Source of the DNA: Symbiodinium natans
Lineage: Eukaryota; Sar; Dinophyceae; Suessiales; Symbiodiniaceae
DNA length: 64,000 nt
NCBI GenBank assembly: GCA_905221605.1
Contig: CAJNDS010002301.1
Span: 374,462-438,461, forward strand
Direction of reading: 5' to 3'
Part shown: positions 55,401 through 63,711 of the stretch, one piece after another
Layout: each line of letters starts with the position of its first letter
How positions within the stretch are numbered: position 1 is the first letter of the stretch
Position numbers and translations under genes: made by a program
The notes under the pieces: generated by a model
Told to the model about the DNA's origin: nothing
The model's database searches: none
What the model saw: only the letters and a program-made list of their open reading frames with translations

Positions 55401-55561
55401 CTTGGTTCTCACGCGTTCCTTCCCCATCAAACTGTGCGGATCTCCCGTCGAGGCTGGTGTCCAAGCACCTGTTGTGGGGTGGCATCAGTGTCCCGTGTTC
55501 CGATGTGTCGGAGCACCTGGATGCCATATGCTTGGGACTGTCGGCTAATAAGGGGGCTTGA
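52499..55561 (+). CDS. Cytosine-methyltransferase-like - reverse transcriptase - RNase H polyprotein
   Basis: An uninterrupted 1020-codon frame. Residues ~15-270 resemble a C5-cytosine methyltransferase: motif I EVFSGMSRL (19-26), acidic VDHKR (40-44), motif IV FAPPCGT with candidate nucleophile Cys84, and ENP (149-151) for motif VI. Residues ~540-800 are RT: GKIRLIDDFSGSGVNSSV (from ~563), YDLVSAYRQLALDPAG, LPFGAVKSVSTFLR and the YFDDF catalytic loop (687-691). Residues ~845-1000 are RNase H: FTDASY (851-856), IIMEAEFVAVLLAF, AFIDNNSVRD and PSPSNCADLPSR. No YR, protease or zinc knuckle is present. The frame opens at 52487 and ORF callers choose GTG 52499; the first ATG is codon 23, inside motif I, so the true start is unknown (non-ATG initiation or leader addition). 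Confidence 0.85.
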   Translation: MQASRDREVDGPPAFIIEVFSGMSRLSACLKQLGFDAIAVDHKRVPGAACHVHLVDLCTTEGVELVRRWLAMPNCVGIWFAPPCGTASRAREIKGVPGPPPLRSEKFPNGLPQLEGQSLLRVTLANQLYDCVSDLVLEAASRNLVIGVENPRQSLYWRTSMFARIAPLFQFTAFQSCAYGSRRPKWTAIAYTRGAFDCICKSCPGQSCAQRHLPWGVAPEAPNGFSTSLEAAYPLPLALALAQAFFQACPPKPPSPAGLQLSLVRGQVGSQPKASVTGPRVPEHARILRVRIPPSVSCPVPLRARLKDPWPLPHVAVCPERSVPTDAQLLQMVPVKQGSSSAGSGSKSCGGGAELWNELVWGIPFSPEQFVREAVKAGHPRTLEVSLPQVLKDAVCTHASLTESELCGLRARQFAKWLKLAQDLRSEEEALKASMHKQVATILKPKRLLLWKAMMVEASYDDVSIFDEVISGTNLGGPVPDTGVFAPKFKPASVTVDQLKRDAPTSRAALLSTIKSQGEALDREVQTKTLEERDKGWLSGPIEVDQLPPDAIVSRRFGIEQDGKIRLIDDFSGSGVNSSVETLEAVRPQTVDVIAGVCLSLMRAQPGCSLKGRFYDLVSAYRQLALDPAGAWASYIGLWDPDLKRVVVFQLHALPFGAVKSVSTFLRTVNSVWHLGAFFFALCWSHYFDDFVSVARGSQVANVHQTITLLFALLGWDLAQGGKKDVPFAETFCALGVDIVLSSAHLGRVTICNTEKRVQLLVETMKQAQKDRRMSAPQALKLRGKLQFASGQLFGRQSKFCMQQLSDYAHGGAPPDLPAECIDTFTSLVDMLDSGRPRLVQVNKQQTWYVFTDASYSKDDPVLPCGVGGLLFDDKGVLVAGFSHALDSDVRKLLGEINKDTIIMEAEFVAVLLAFRLWGKRVANSPVVAFIDNNSVRDILISCRGRSPTVKSLLKMFVSLEVGCEFIPWFSRVPSPSNCADLPSRLVSKHLLWGGISVPCSDVSEHLDAICLGLSANKGA

Positions 55562-55761
55562 GGTTCGTTTGTGTATGGTGAGACGCATGTGCAATGTATG
55601 TGCACCGCGCTGTGTGCACCGGCACATGATAGAATGCGATCTTTGATTCGCCCACTGATGAAAAAGAAGAAGAGGGACATGCAGTGCTCGTTCTGAGTTT
55701 TGCCTCTCCTTGTTTGGGATCTTGGCTTTTGGGTTCAAACCGAATTTGGCACAAGCGGTAA
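55550..55761 (+). repeat. Split direct repeat B1 of the YR-less element
   Basis: A 212-bp internal copy of the 3' terminus. It overlaps the last four codons of the ORF and ends GGCACAAGCGGTAA, followed directly by A2. Confidence 0.93.
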
Positions 55762-55964
55762 GCTTACTGTTCGCGAGCGAATGGTGTTTTATCGATTGCT
55801 GCCAAATGTCTCTAAGAAAAACGGTGTGCCGTTTGGTCTTGGTTTGAAGCCCAAAAATTTTGATGCTTGTCACGCTTGGTAATGCCAACGACGATTTGCA
55901 ATTGCATATGCAGGAAGATGTGTGTGCAGCACTGGCTCTGCAGCTCAGTGCCAAAAATTTTGAC
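55762..55964 (+). repeat. Split direct repeat A2 of the YR-less element
   Basis: A 203-bp internal copy of the 5' terminus, directly after B1. A 112-bp GC-rich spacer (55965-56076) of unknown role separates it from B2; the Gag/YR-bearing element at 17-24 kb has a comparable 79-bp spacer in the same place. Confidence 0.93.
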
Positions 55965-56076
55965 CCGCCCAGCCCACCCAGGGCATCGCAGTAGCAGGGC
56001 CCGCCGCGGCGGCTGCAACTCCCTGCGTGCCATCGGCACTCCCATTGGTGTTGCATGTACAGCTGCCTCGCCCTTA

Positions 56077-56288
56077 AAGGGGGCTTGAGGTTCGTTTGTG
56101 TATGGTGAGACGCATGTGCAATGTATGTGCACCGCGCTGTGTGCACCGGCACATGATAGAATGCGATCTTTGATTCGCCCACTGATGAAAAAGAAGAAGA
56201 GGGACATGCAGTGCTCGTTCTGAGTTTTGCCTCTCCTTGTTTGGGATCTTGGCTTTTGGGTTCAAACCGAATTTGGCACAAGCGGTAA
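56077..56288 (+). repeat. Split direct repeat B2, 3' terminus of the YR-less element
   Basis: A 212-bp copy identical by eye to B1, ending GCGGTAA at the host boundary (GGCGACATC follows). Confidence 0.93.
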
Positions 56289-56603
56289 GGCGACATCTAT
56301 GGCGAATCTATGGGCTCCCAGTGCGGTATGCCCTGTTTTGAGGCTGCGACTGCAACTGGAGAGTGCCTGCCCGCGAAAAGGTCCAGGAGCACGCGTGCAG
56401 GGGCTTCTGGAGTAGGCGGCTCTGCGGGCTGTGCAGGGCCCGGCTCGGGGGCCGGTGAGGCTTCCTCTTGTCTCCAGACAATGTTGCGAAAGGGCGGGTG
56501 GTTCTCTTGCTGTGCAGCCCCTGAAGACGATCCTGGAGGCGCCCTGTGGTCCAGGGCGCTGGCTGAGGAGAAGGCCGTCCGAGGCCTGTCAGACAACTGC
56601 GTG
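56289..56603 (-). pseudogene. Methyltransferase-like domain of the YR-first retroelement, N-terminal part
   Basis: Minus frames contain ARVLLDLFAGRHSPVAVAAS then KQGIPHWEPID (about 56320-56405), matching motif I (DLFAG.S) and the following acidic region of cytosine-C5-type methyltransferases. A small frameshift precedes the junction at 56289, where the YR-less element is inserted. The domain resumes at 52240 on the same strand. A Pro/Arg/Ser-rich linker joins it to the CCCH region. Confidence 0.65.
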
Positions 56604-57242
56604 CTAGGCCGGTCGGTAAACCGTGAGGGGCCTCTGGGAGGCCAGGCGAGGCTGTGGCGGGCAGGGGCCAGGATTCGGCTGGGGGGCCAAGGCATTGCTG
56701 CAGAGGCGCCGGTCGCGCTTTGTCCGGGCCTGAGTCACCAGAGAAGGCCGTGAGGGGCTTCTGCTGGCCCGGCTGCGGCCTGGTGTCAGGTGCAGAGAAA
56801 GCCGCGGCGGGTTTTCCCTGTGGTGCACGTGGAAGGGCCGGAGGGCTGTAGCGGCGGTCGTTGCTCCGGAACTGTCCCTGGGCGGACAGGATCCGGACTG
56901 TTTCAGGTGCGGGCTTTGCGTGTTCGGCTGCGCGCATCCGCGCACTGCACAGATGTGGGCGAACTTGCATTCCGGCAGCTTGCGCTGGCCGGTTTGGTAG
57001 CGGCGACAAATGGGCTGACCTTTGTGCACGCCGACCCAGTTGGCCGGAAGATTCGTGATCTTGCCTTGGCCTTTGCCGCGGCCTTTCTTGGGTGGGCGCT
57101 CGGCGGAGCGGTCAGGCCTGGGCGGGGGGGGCGGCACTTGGGGGGCTTTGCGTTTGGTGTGGCTGTTGTCGCCGCGGCCCAGGCCTTTAGGCGCCTTTGT
57201 CCGCGGCGGCCTTGGGCCGAAGCTGGAGTAGGCTGGAAACAT
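56604..57242 (-). CDS. CCCH zinc-finger region of the YR-first retroelement
   Basis: A 212-codon frame. After a Lys/Arg/Pro-rich start (PPPPPPRPDRSAERPPKKGR and KGQGKI) it reads LPANWVGVHKGQPICRRYQT then GQRKLPECKFAHICAVRGC, a Cys-x8-Cys-x-x-x-x-His-type pattern (about 56930-57010) like the CCCH nucleic-acid-binding fingers of retroelement Gag proteins. The rest is low-complexity. It sits between the Gag-like region (57377-58138) and the methyltransferase motif I (56.4 kb) and was probably part of one polyprotein; whether the frames are joined by indels or splicing cannot be told. Confidence 0.6.
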   Translation of the reverse strand: MFPAYSSFGPRPPRTKAPKGLGRGDNSHTKRKAPQVPPPPPRPDRSAERPPKKGRGKGQGKITNLPANWVGVHKGQPICRRYQTGQRKLPECKFAHICAVRGCAQPNTQSPHLKQSGSCPPRDSSGATTAATALRPFHVHHRENPPRLSLHLTPGRSRASRSPSRPSLVTQARTKRDRRLCSNALAPQPNPGPCPPQPRLASQRPLTVYRPA

Positions 57243-57376
57243 CGTTGCGGATGGCGGTGAGCTCGTGCAGGGCGTCGTCCAGGGACCAGGACTGGGCCAC
57301 TAGGTCAGAGATGGCTGCCCAGATTTTTCGGTCGATAAGTTCGCCAGTGGTGGGCGCGCGCAGGCCGAGCTGGGCG

Positions 57377-58138
57377 TCAGGCTGTTGTAGGCACAGTTCT
57401 CGGACTTTCTTGTCCAGGGCCTTGAGATTCTGGAGGTGCGCCGCCCCGCAAAGGGCCGGCGTTGCGAAAGACGGTCTGGATGCGCTCCAACCAGGCGGCT
57501 GCGAGGCGCATGTGCTCCACGGGTACCTCGGGCGTCTCGTCGAAGAAGGCAGAGGCGATGATCTGGGCTTCTGTGCGAATGGGCTTGGCAGTTTTGGCCT
57601 CCATGTGCTCTTGGTATTGTTTTGCAGAAAGGCGAAACTGCCAGGGGATCCAGCGGAGCTTTTCCCCGGGCTTCAGGCTGTGGTGCACAAGGCTGAGGAG
57701 GCGGATGCTGGGCATGGAGTCCTGGTCAGGATAATTGGCCTTGAACTTGTCTATCATATCCTGCACCGCTTCTTGCGTGAGGCGTGGGGGCAGGTGCTCC
57801 ATCCATTGGGAGGGCTGGGAGGGCAAAGTGGAGGCTGGGGTTTGTGCGCCAGCGGGCAGGGCTGAGGCGGCTTCAGGCGTCTGGGTCTTCTTGTGGCATT
57901 GGTCCTAGGCTTTGCGTAGGCGGGCTATCTCGACGGACGAGTCAAGGTTTCCCGTCGTGAGGCTTTGGGCAGTGGCTTCGGGCAGTGAGTTTATGAAGGC
58001 GGAGAGGCGGTCGACACTGGGGAAGGCCCAGGCAAAATCGGAGATGCTTTGGTAGCCCTGATCTGACAGGGCTGTGCACAGAAGGTCGTGCGCACGGCAC
58101 TCCTTGAGGAGTTCGTGAAAGGGCGTTGGGCAATCCAT
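57377..58138 (-). pseudogene. Gag-like region of the YR-first retroelement
   Basis: Two minus frames. The first, 57905-58138, starts MDCPTPFHELLKECRAHDLL and has SDQGYQSISDFAWAFPSVDR then stops. The second, 57377-57826, has HLPPRLTQEAVQDMIDKFKA, LLSLVHHSLKPGEKLRWIPW and DETPEVPVEHMRLAAAWLER. Both are helical and lie where a Gag would be, before the CCCH finger. The stop between them and the short spacer suggest one ORF now broken. Function is inferred from position. Confidence 0.5.
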
Positions 58139-58391
58139 GGCTCGGCGAGAGGAGTGAGGAGGGGAGCGAGATCACGTCGAGGTTGGAGACGGCTGCGGCG
58201 GGTACCTGGCAGGCAGGGGGGTGCAGATCAGGCGGGGTCGGGACGGGGGGTTGAAAATGCATGCAAGCACAACCGGCGCGATAGCGGTCCAGCGTATTTT
58301 CAGGCTAGGCGAAATTCAGCTAGGCGTGGTCGGAAGGCATTCCCATGCGAGGCGGCAGGCTTTGTGGCGGCACATGCGGCTCGGAGCGTGC

Positions 58392-59564
58392 TCAGCGAGC
58401 TCCATTCCGGCTGAAGATCCCGCAGGCTGTGCGCCATTGGGCTGCGGAGACTGCGTGGGCCATGTGGACGGCCCCCCAGGGGCCATTGGCTAAAATGATG
58501 TGTGCGGGAGGTGCTTCAGTAGGGCTCACCTCCTCTCCCGAGGAGTCGGGCGAGGAGTCTGAGTATCGGCTCGAGTCGTCGGATGCTGCGGCGGCGTCCT
58601 GTGCATTGTCGTGGGCTTGCATGAAGAAAACGTCTCTGTGGTAGAGAAAGCGACGGAGGCGATGCTGTAGGTGGGTGAAGGCCAGGCTGCTCGGGGCGGC
58701 TTCGCGGGGCACCGAGAAAGGCGGCTCGGTGGTAGGCGCTTGCCCGCCGCGAGCGATGGGGCGAGAGGGGCGCCAGCCTTCCGCTACCTTTTGGGCCACG
58801 GTGGTTTGCACCCAGAGGCTGTCAATTGTGTCATCCCTGCCGTACAGTTCGGCGCTGCTTTTGTGGTGGCCGGTGGTGCGGCGGGCGTCCTCGGGCAGGC
58901 GCTGTTGTTTAGCTGCGCTCAGAAGGCCAACTTTGAGGCTGTGGATTGTGAAGGCCTGGGCTTCTTCTTGGCAGGCGGTATTTGGGGCTTTAGGGCTGCT
59001 AAGTTGCATGCAGGCCCGCAAGGCAGGCAAGGCTTGAGAATAAGACATGGGCGACTTGAAGGCGAAGTCCGTTGTCGCCTTGGAGGCCCAGTCAGGCAAA
59101 ATGGGCAGTAGGAAGTCTGGCTCGACCTCCGATCGCCAGAAAGCCTCTGTTGCGAGCCAGCATCTGTGCAGGCACAGGAGGTAGTTTAGGCGCCAAGAAC
59201 TGGCGGCGCAGCGGCCTGACAGGCCTGTCAGGGTCACGGCGAAAGGCTGACCTGTGCGGGATGTTTTTGTGGACCAGCATATCCCTCGGAGGGATTGGGC
59301 GGTAAGGCTAAGGCTGGATAGGCGGATCTTTTGCAGGTCCCCAAACCGCAGGCAGGCGTGATAGGCCAGCAGGAAGGCCCCCAGGAGCAAGACCAGCTGA
59401 GTGCCGGAGGCGGGTTGCATACGAGCTCTTCCCAGGCTACGACGCAGGCCATGGGCCCGTGGCAGGCGTCTGAGGCACGGAGTGTGCGATGTGCTCGAGC
59501 AGCTCCGTCGGCACGGGGGCCTGGTCACGGCAGAATTGCAACTTGGGCAGGGGGCCGTCGGCAA
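58392..59564 (-). CDS. Tyrosine recombinase of the YR-first retroelement
   Basis: A 390-codon frame. The catalytic domain has Arg73 in ACLRFGDLQKIR, Lys100 in STKTSR, the box FTIHSLKVGLLS with His208 and Lys211 (the usual HxxR is HxxK), GHH at 232-234, and the candidate nucleophile Tyr241 in ELYGRDD. Residues 1-45 look frameshifted: the expected N-terminus (VRKAFADGPLPKLQFCRDQA and LLEHIAHSVPQTP) lies in the next frame up to 59625. The C-terminal ~100 residues are acidic and Ser-rich. It would integrate circular cDNA. It lies upstream of Gag, CCCH, methyltransferase and RT on the same strand, the reverse of the usual RT-then-YR order. The start is uncertain. Confidence 0.75.
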   Translation of the reverse strand: MPTAPCPSCNSAVTRPPCRRSCSSTSHTPCLRRLPRAHGLRRSLGRARMQPASGTQLVLLLGAFLLAYHACLRFGDLQKIRLSSLSLTAQSLRGICWSTKTSRTGQPFAVTLTGLSGRCAASSWRLNYLLCLHRCWLATEAFWRSEVEPDFLLPILPDWASKATTDFAFKSPMSYSQALPALRACMQLSSPKAPNTACQEEAQAFTIHSLKVGLLSAAKQQRLPEDARRTTGHHKSSAELYGRDDTIDSLWVQTTVAQKVAEGWRPSRPIARGGQAPTTEPPFSVPREAAPSSLAFTHLQHRLRRFLYHRDVFFMQAHDNAQDAAAASDDSSRYSDSSPDSSGEEVSPTEAPPAHIILANGPWGAVHMAHAVSAAQWRTACGIFSRNGAR

Positions 59565-59625
59565 AGGCTTTGCGGACGTGATTGGCAGTCATAGGCAGGA
59601 CGTGGCTGGATCCACGAAGCTCCAA

Positions 59626-61900
59626 TCACGGCGGTGGGCTGTTCCCTTGTGCAGGGATGGGCGCAGATTGCGGCGCAGAGGCCACCAAGGTCGGGCCAAG
59701 GCGGCGGCTTTGCAATCTTGAAGCTCCTGGGCTTGCTGAGGCGTCAGCAGGGCAGTGGCAGTTTGGGCAGGCTGCACCTCGGGGACAGAGTCTCGCACAG
59801 AGGAGGCTGGGGCAGGCTCCAGTGGGCAGGACGCCGAGTCGGCGGGTGGTGGGCTGGCCGGCAGGCGTAGCTTGTGCGGCCAGCCCACCCAGGAGGCTTT
59901 GCTTGGCACTCTCATCCAGCTGTGCCCAGAGTGCTGCAAACTGGGCAAGGGCAGAGTCCGGTGCGTTGGCCATGGCGGCTGGGACGCAAGGAGGGGCACA
60001 ACTGAAAGGCTGAAGGCTTGAGGGGATCGCTGACAAAGGCAAAAAAGGAAGAGTCTCCCAACGGCATGTGGCATGCAAAGGCAGCGGACTAACTTGTGCA
60101 GCACTCAGACAGAAAGCGGGCCTCGGAAAAGGCTCGGGCTAGGATGGCGGTCATGTACCTGGACAGGCAGGGACACGGGGCATGACGCACACACGCTCAC
60201 ATTGGTGGGCACGAAGGCTTGTATCCTCGGGGCCAACTAGTCGTGAGTGCAAACTGATCCAGGCTGACTATAAGCTCCGGGCCCAAGAGACCATGTCCTG
60301 GTAGGCGAAGTAGACCACGTACCTGGCGGATTAAGGGTGCAACAGGGAGGGCAACAAGAGGGCTGGGGCACCGATCTGTCTGAGGCGGTCTGTGCAGTCC
60401 GGCGGCTGCAGGCTGGGCTAGCAATCCGAGGCGGATGTGCTGGAGCCAATTTCGGGCTCTGAAGAGGAGCGGCTGGGCGGCATGGGCAGGCGAGCAAGGT
60501 ACCACCTGCAGTCCGAGGCAGTCCACCAGTCAATATGGTGCTGTGAGGCAGGGAAAAGGCAGGTCCAGATGTTGGAGAGGATATGGCTGAGGGAGGCCAG
60601 GCAGCGCCAACGCACAAGTGGTGGAAGGAGGGCCGCGACAGGCAGGCCGTGCAGCGCGAAGACATGGGCATGTGTGCGCTGCGCGGGCGTCATGTGCAAT
60701 GAGCATTGTCTGCGGCATCGGGCGTTTTGGTACCGTGTGCAAAAGGTGCGCATGGGCGGCGTGAAGGGCGTGGCGACCCCTGCAGGCAGGGGGGGCAGGA
60801 TCTGGGCGGCGTTGCTCAGTAGGTGCTGAGGCGGCGGGGCCTTAGGCTGAGGCGTGGGCAAGGCTGCATGGGGGCGGGCGCTAGGCTCACCCGCGAGAGG
60901 GCATGGCTGTGATAGAACTCGTCGTGGGCGGACGAGGCTGTCGGGTCCGGTGCTGTGTCGCTGCTGTCTTCCGTGCAGCTCCATGGATCCGTGTTCCATG
61001 GGCACTCTGAGTATTCTGGGCTTGCCATGGGCGAGTGGGCAGCGAGAGTGGTCCGAGGAGAATCTGGAGCCAAAAGGAGCTGCCGGAACATCACCCTGGG
61101 CGGGATTGTTAGGAGGGGCTTGAGGCGGTTCAGGCTTCTGGGCAAAGGAGGCTTAGGGTGAGGTCTCTGGCGGGCGTGTGGTTTGGCCCACAAGTTTGCA
61201 GGCTGAGACCAGGCGTCGAGACGATCCCTTAGTCGGGTCTGGGCTAAAAAGGGGGGGCTCGGGCAGGGCATTAGGGGTTACCCGGCTGCAAAGTGCACGA
61301 GGCAAGGCTGTGCCTGAGTCGCTCGGCGTGGCTGCCAGAGCACAGCTGGGCACAGCTGTCACCAAAAGCGCTGCATCAAGCGAAGGTGTGGGCGTAGAGC
61401 AAGTTGGGCATCCAGTGGGAGCATGCTCAGTAAGATTCCCTGTGAGGTGGGGACATTCCCCAGAAGAGAGCAGGGCTGTCAGCGTGCTCTGTAAGAGTCC
61501 CTGCGCTTTGGGGACAGTCCAAAGAAGACGGCTCGTGGGCCGTGGGCAGGGCTGTCACCGTCACCGTAGGCGTCTTCTTCTGAGGCACAGGCAGGCTGCC
61601 TGTGTGGCTGCAAGGCACGGCGCAAGGCTCGGTGAAGATGTCCGCTGCGAAGGAGTCGGGCATCCAGTGGGAGCGCAAACTGGGCCAGCCCCTCAAGCAG
61701 AAAATGTACACGATATTGGGCCACGGCGGGCCAGAGGGCGTGTTGCGGCAGCTAGGGAGTGCCGTCGTAGGGCGATGCGCTTTGATGTCTTCAGGCCGGC
61801 CAGGGCCGAAGATGGCACCAGAGGCACTATGAGCTGTCCATATAGGCATGGGACGGTTCGAGGCCATGGCGCGGGCGACTCTCTGAGAGGAAACACCGGT
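59626..61900 (-). other. 5' region upstream of the YR gene, coding status unclear
   Basis: Overlapping minus frames of 70-195 codons, Pro/Ala/Ser-rich. One (59626-60078) has a tidy stretch, MANAPDSALAQFAALWAQLD then ESAKQSLLGGLAAQ, directly preceding the recombinase N-terminus and possibly part of it. Another (60418-61005) has a Cys/His-bearing segment, RYQNARCRRQCSLHMTPAQR. I cannot assign a family. Weak direct repeats occur near 61405-61510 and 61660 (GGGCATCCAGTGGGAGC; GTGGGGACA and TTGGGGACAGTCC). The block ends at the telomere-like array. Confidence 0.4.
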
Positions 61901-61902
61901 CG

Positions 61903-61949
61903 TAGGGTTTAGGGTTTAGGGTTTAGGGTTTAGGGTTTAGGGTTTAGGG
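61903..61949. repeat. Perfect TTTAGGG telomere-like array
   Basis: Nearly seven uninterrupted TTTAGGG units, the cleanest telomere-like tract in the window. It sits at the 5' border of the YR-first retroelement block. Confidence 0.95.
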
Positions 61950-62149
61950 CTTGTCGATTTAACATGCGTAGTGTATGGAAAGAGAGACGGACGTCCGAAA
62001 CCTTCAGCGCAAAAGAGTTCCGTCATGTACATGGAGCTCTACTTTCTCCCACCCCAGGATGCCACCCAAAGCATCTGTAGGACGCTAAAGTTCTTAAGCG
62101 TCGCTAATATTGATAATAGTGTCTGGTAAAGAGATTACAGAAAATGTGA

Positions 62150-62236
62150 GAAACAAAAGACCATGCACTTACACAGCCATTTACTGTAATTATGTTCCAT
62201 AATTACCATTTACTTCTAGGTAAGACTAGAAAGTCG
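62150..62236. repeat. Dispersed repeat with perfect hairpin, copy 1
   Basis: It matches 63640-63711 (ATGCACTTAC, CCATTTAC, CTAGGTAAGACTAGAA). It contains a perfect stem-loop: GTAATTATG (62186-62194), loop TTC, CATAATTAC (62198-62206). Confidence 0.85.
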
Positions 62237-62301
62237 GCTTGCTAAGGCCTTTGGGTGGCTTAGGGGGGCTTACCGCCTCCTGTGGGTTACTCCACACAGA
62301 A

Positions 62302-63545
62302 AAACGCCTTGTTTTGGAGTGATTTTTGGCTCCAAGCACGATTTAGAAAGGCCAGACAAAGAAAAACGCACTTAAAGAGACCACACACAGAAACGCGCTG
62401 TTTTGGAGTAATTTTTGGCCCCAAGCACGATTTAGCAAGGCCAGACAAAGAAAACCGTGCTGTTCCCGAGTAATTTTTGGCTCCAGGCATTTGGCTGGCC
62501 ACGAGCACTCGAGGGTCCATTTTTTGATCCGGGTTTGACTGGGGCTTAGGGTGGCTTCAGAGAAGCCATTTAGCAAGGCCAGACAAGGAAAAACGCGCTG
62601 TTCCCGAGTAATTTTTGGCTCCAGGCATTTGGCTGGCCACGAGCACTCGAGGGTCCATTTTTTGATCCGGGTTTGACTGGGCTTCATTTTTGGCTTCAAC
62701 CGCGATTTAGCAAGGCCAGACAAAGAAAAACGCGCTGTTCCCGAGTAATTTTTGGCTCCAAGGCCTTTGGCTGGCCACGAGCACTCGAGGGTCCATTTTT
62801 TTCATCCGGGTTTGACTGGGGCTTAGGGTGGCTTACCCTCTCCTGGGCTACCCCCACAAGAAGGCCAGAATTTTAGAAAATGAGGGGGTAGATTTCCGCT
62901 ATATAAAATCTATTTAAAATTAATTGGGAATCGAGCCATTTTTCCCGAATCCTGGGGTACCCCCCACGGAGCCTCCCTGGGACCTTCAAAAAAGCTTTCT
63001 CAGAGAGGCCACGCAAAGAGAAACGCACTGTTTTGGAGTAATTTTTGGCTTCCACCACGATTTAGCGAGGCCAGACAAAGAAAAACGCGCTGTTCCCGAG
63101 TAATTTTTGGCTCCAAGGCCTTTGGCTGGCCACGAGCACTCGAAGGTCTATTTTCTGATCCGGGTTTGACAAGGCAGAGGGGAGCTCACCTTCTCCTGGG
63201 CTACTGACAAGAAGGCCAGAATTTTAGAAAATCAGGGGGTAATTTCCGCTAGTTAAAATCTATTTAAAATTAACTAGGAATCGAGCCATTTTTCCCGAGT
63301 CCTGGGGTACCCCTCACGGAGCCTCTTTGGGATCTCGAAAAAGCTTTCAGCTTCCTTCAAACCTTCGAAAGAGCTTTTCAGACCTTCGAAAGAGCTTCAG
63401 ACAAGCCACACAAAGAGAAACGCACTGTTTTGGAGTAATTTTTGGCTTCCACCACGGTTTAGCAAGGCCAGACAAAGAAAAACGCGCTGTTCCCGAGTAA
63501 TTTTTGGCTCCAGGCATTTGGCTGGCCACGAGCACGCTAGGGTCC
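62302..63545. repeat. Cluster of ~95-bp dispersed repeats
   Basis: A unit built from GATTTAGCAAGGCCAGACAA, AACGCGCTGTTCCCGAGTAA, TTTTTGGCTCCAGGCATTTG and GCTGGCCACGAGCACTCGAG recurs near 62429, 62571, 62703, 63060 and 63458. Partial copies with TGTTTTGGAGTAATTTTTGG lie near 62311, 62398, 63029 and 63427. Longer intervals are also duplicated (TTAGAAAATGAGGGGGTAGA near 62872 and its relative near 63222). The arrangement suggests segmental duplication of a repeat-rich stretch. The small antisense frames are not genes. Confidence 0.85.
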
Positions 63546-63639
63546 AAAAAAGGTTTGATGTCAGGGTTTTAGGGCATTAAATAACTCTTGTATTAATACT
63601 GACAGTACTGTCTATAAATATTAACGAATATTTGTATAC

Positions 63640-63711
63640 AGACATGCACTTACCTGTAAATGGCTGTAATTATATTCTATAATTGCCATTTACCTCTAGG
63701 TAAGACTAGAA
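63640..63711. repeat. Dispersed repeat with hairpin, copy 2
   Basis: Second copy of 62150-62236. It contains an extended imperfect palindrome at 63657-63692: TAAATGGC ... AATTATA-TTC-TATAATT ... GCCATTTA. Base changes on one arm are largely matched on the other. Confidence 0.8.

Larger units (their letters stand above)
52241..56288 (+). mobile_element. YR-less split-direct-repeat retroelement encoding methyltransferase-RT-RNase H
   Basis: A 4048-bp element: A1 (52241-52443), one ORF (to 55561), B1 (55550-55761), A2 (55762-55964), a 112-bp GC-rich spacer (55965-56076), B2 (56077-56288). A1/A2 and B1/B2 appear identical, so insertion is recent. The B1-A2 junction (GCGGTAA then GCTTACTG) joins 3' to 5' ends as in a circle-derived YR element. 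Excision on the minus strand joins GATGTCGCC to ATCAACGAG and restores an open frame through the host methyltransferase-like domain (DVAINEAHDILSD), without target duplication beyond a possible single G. No Gag or recombinase gene exists in the element. Confidence 0.88.
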
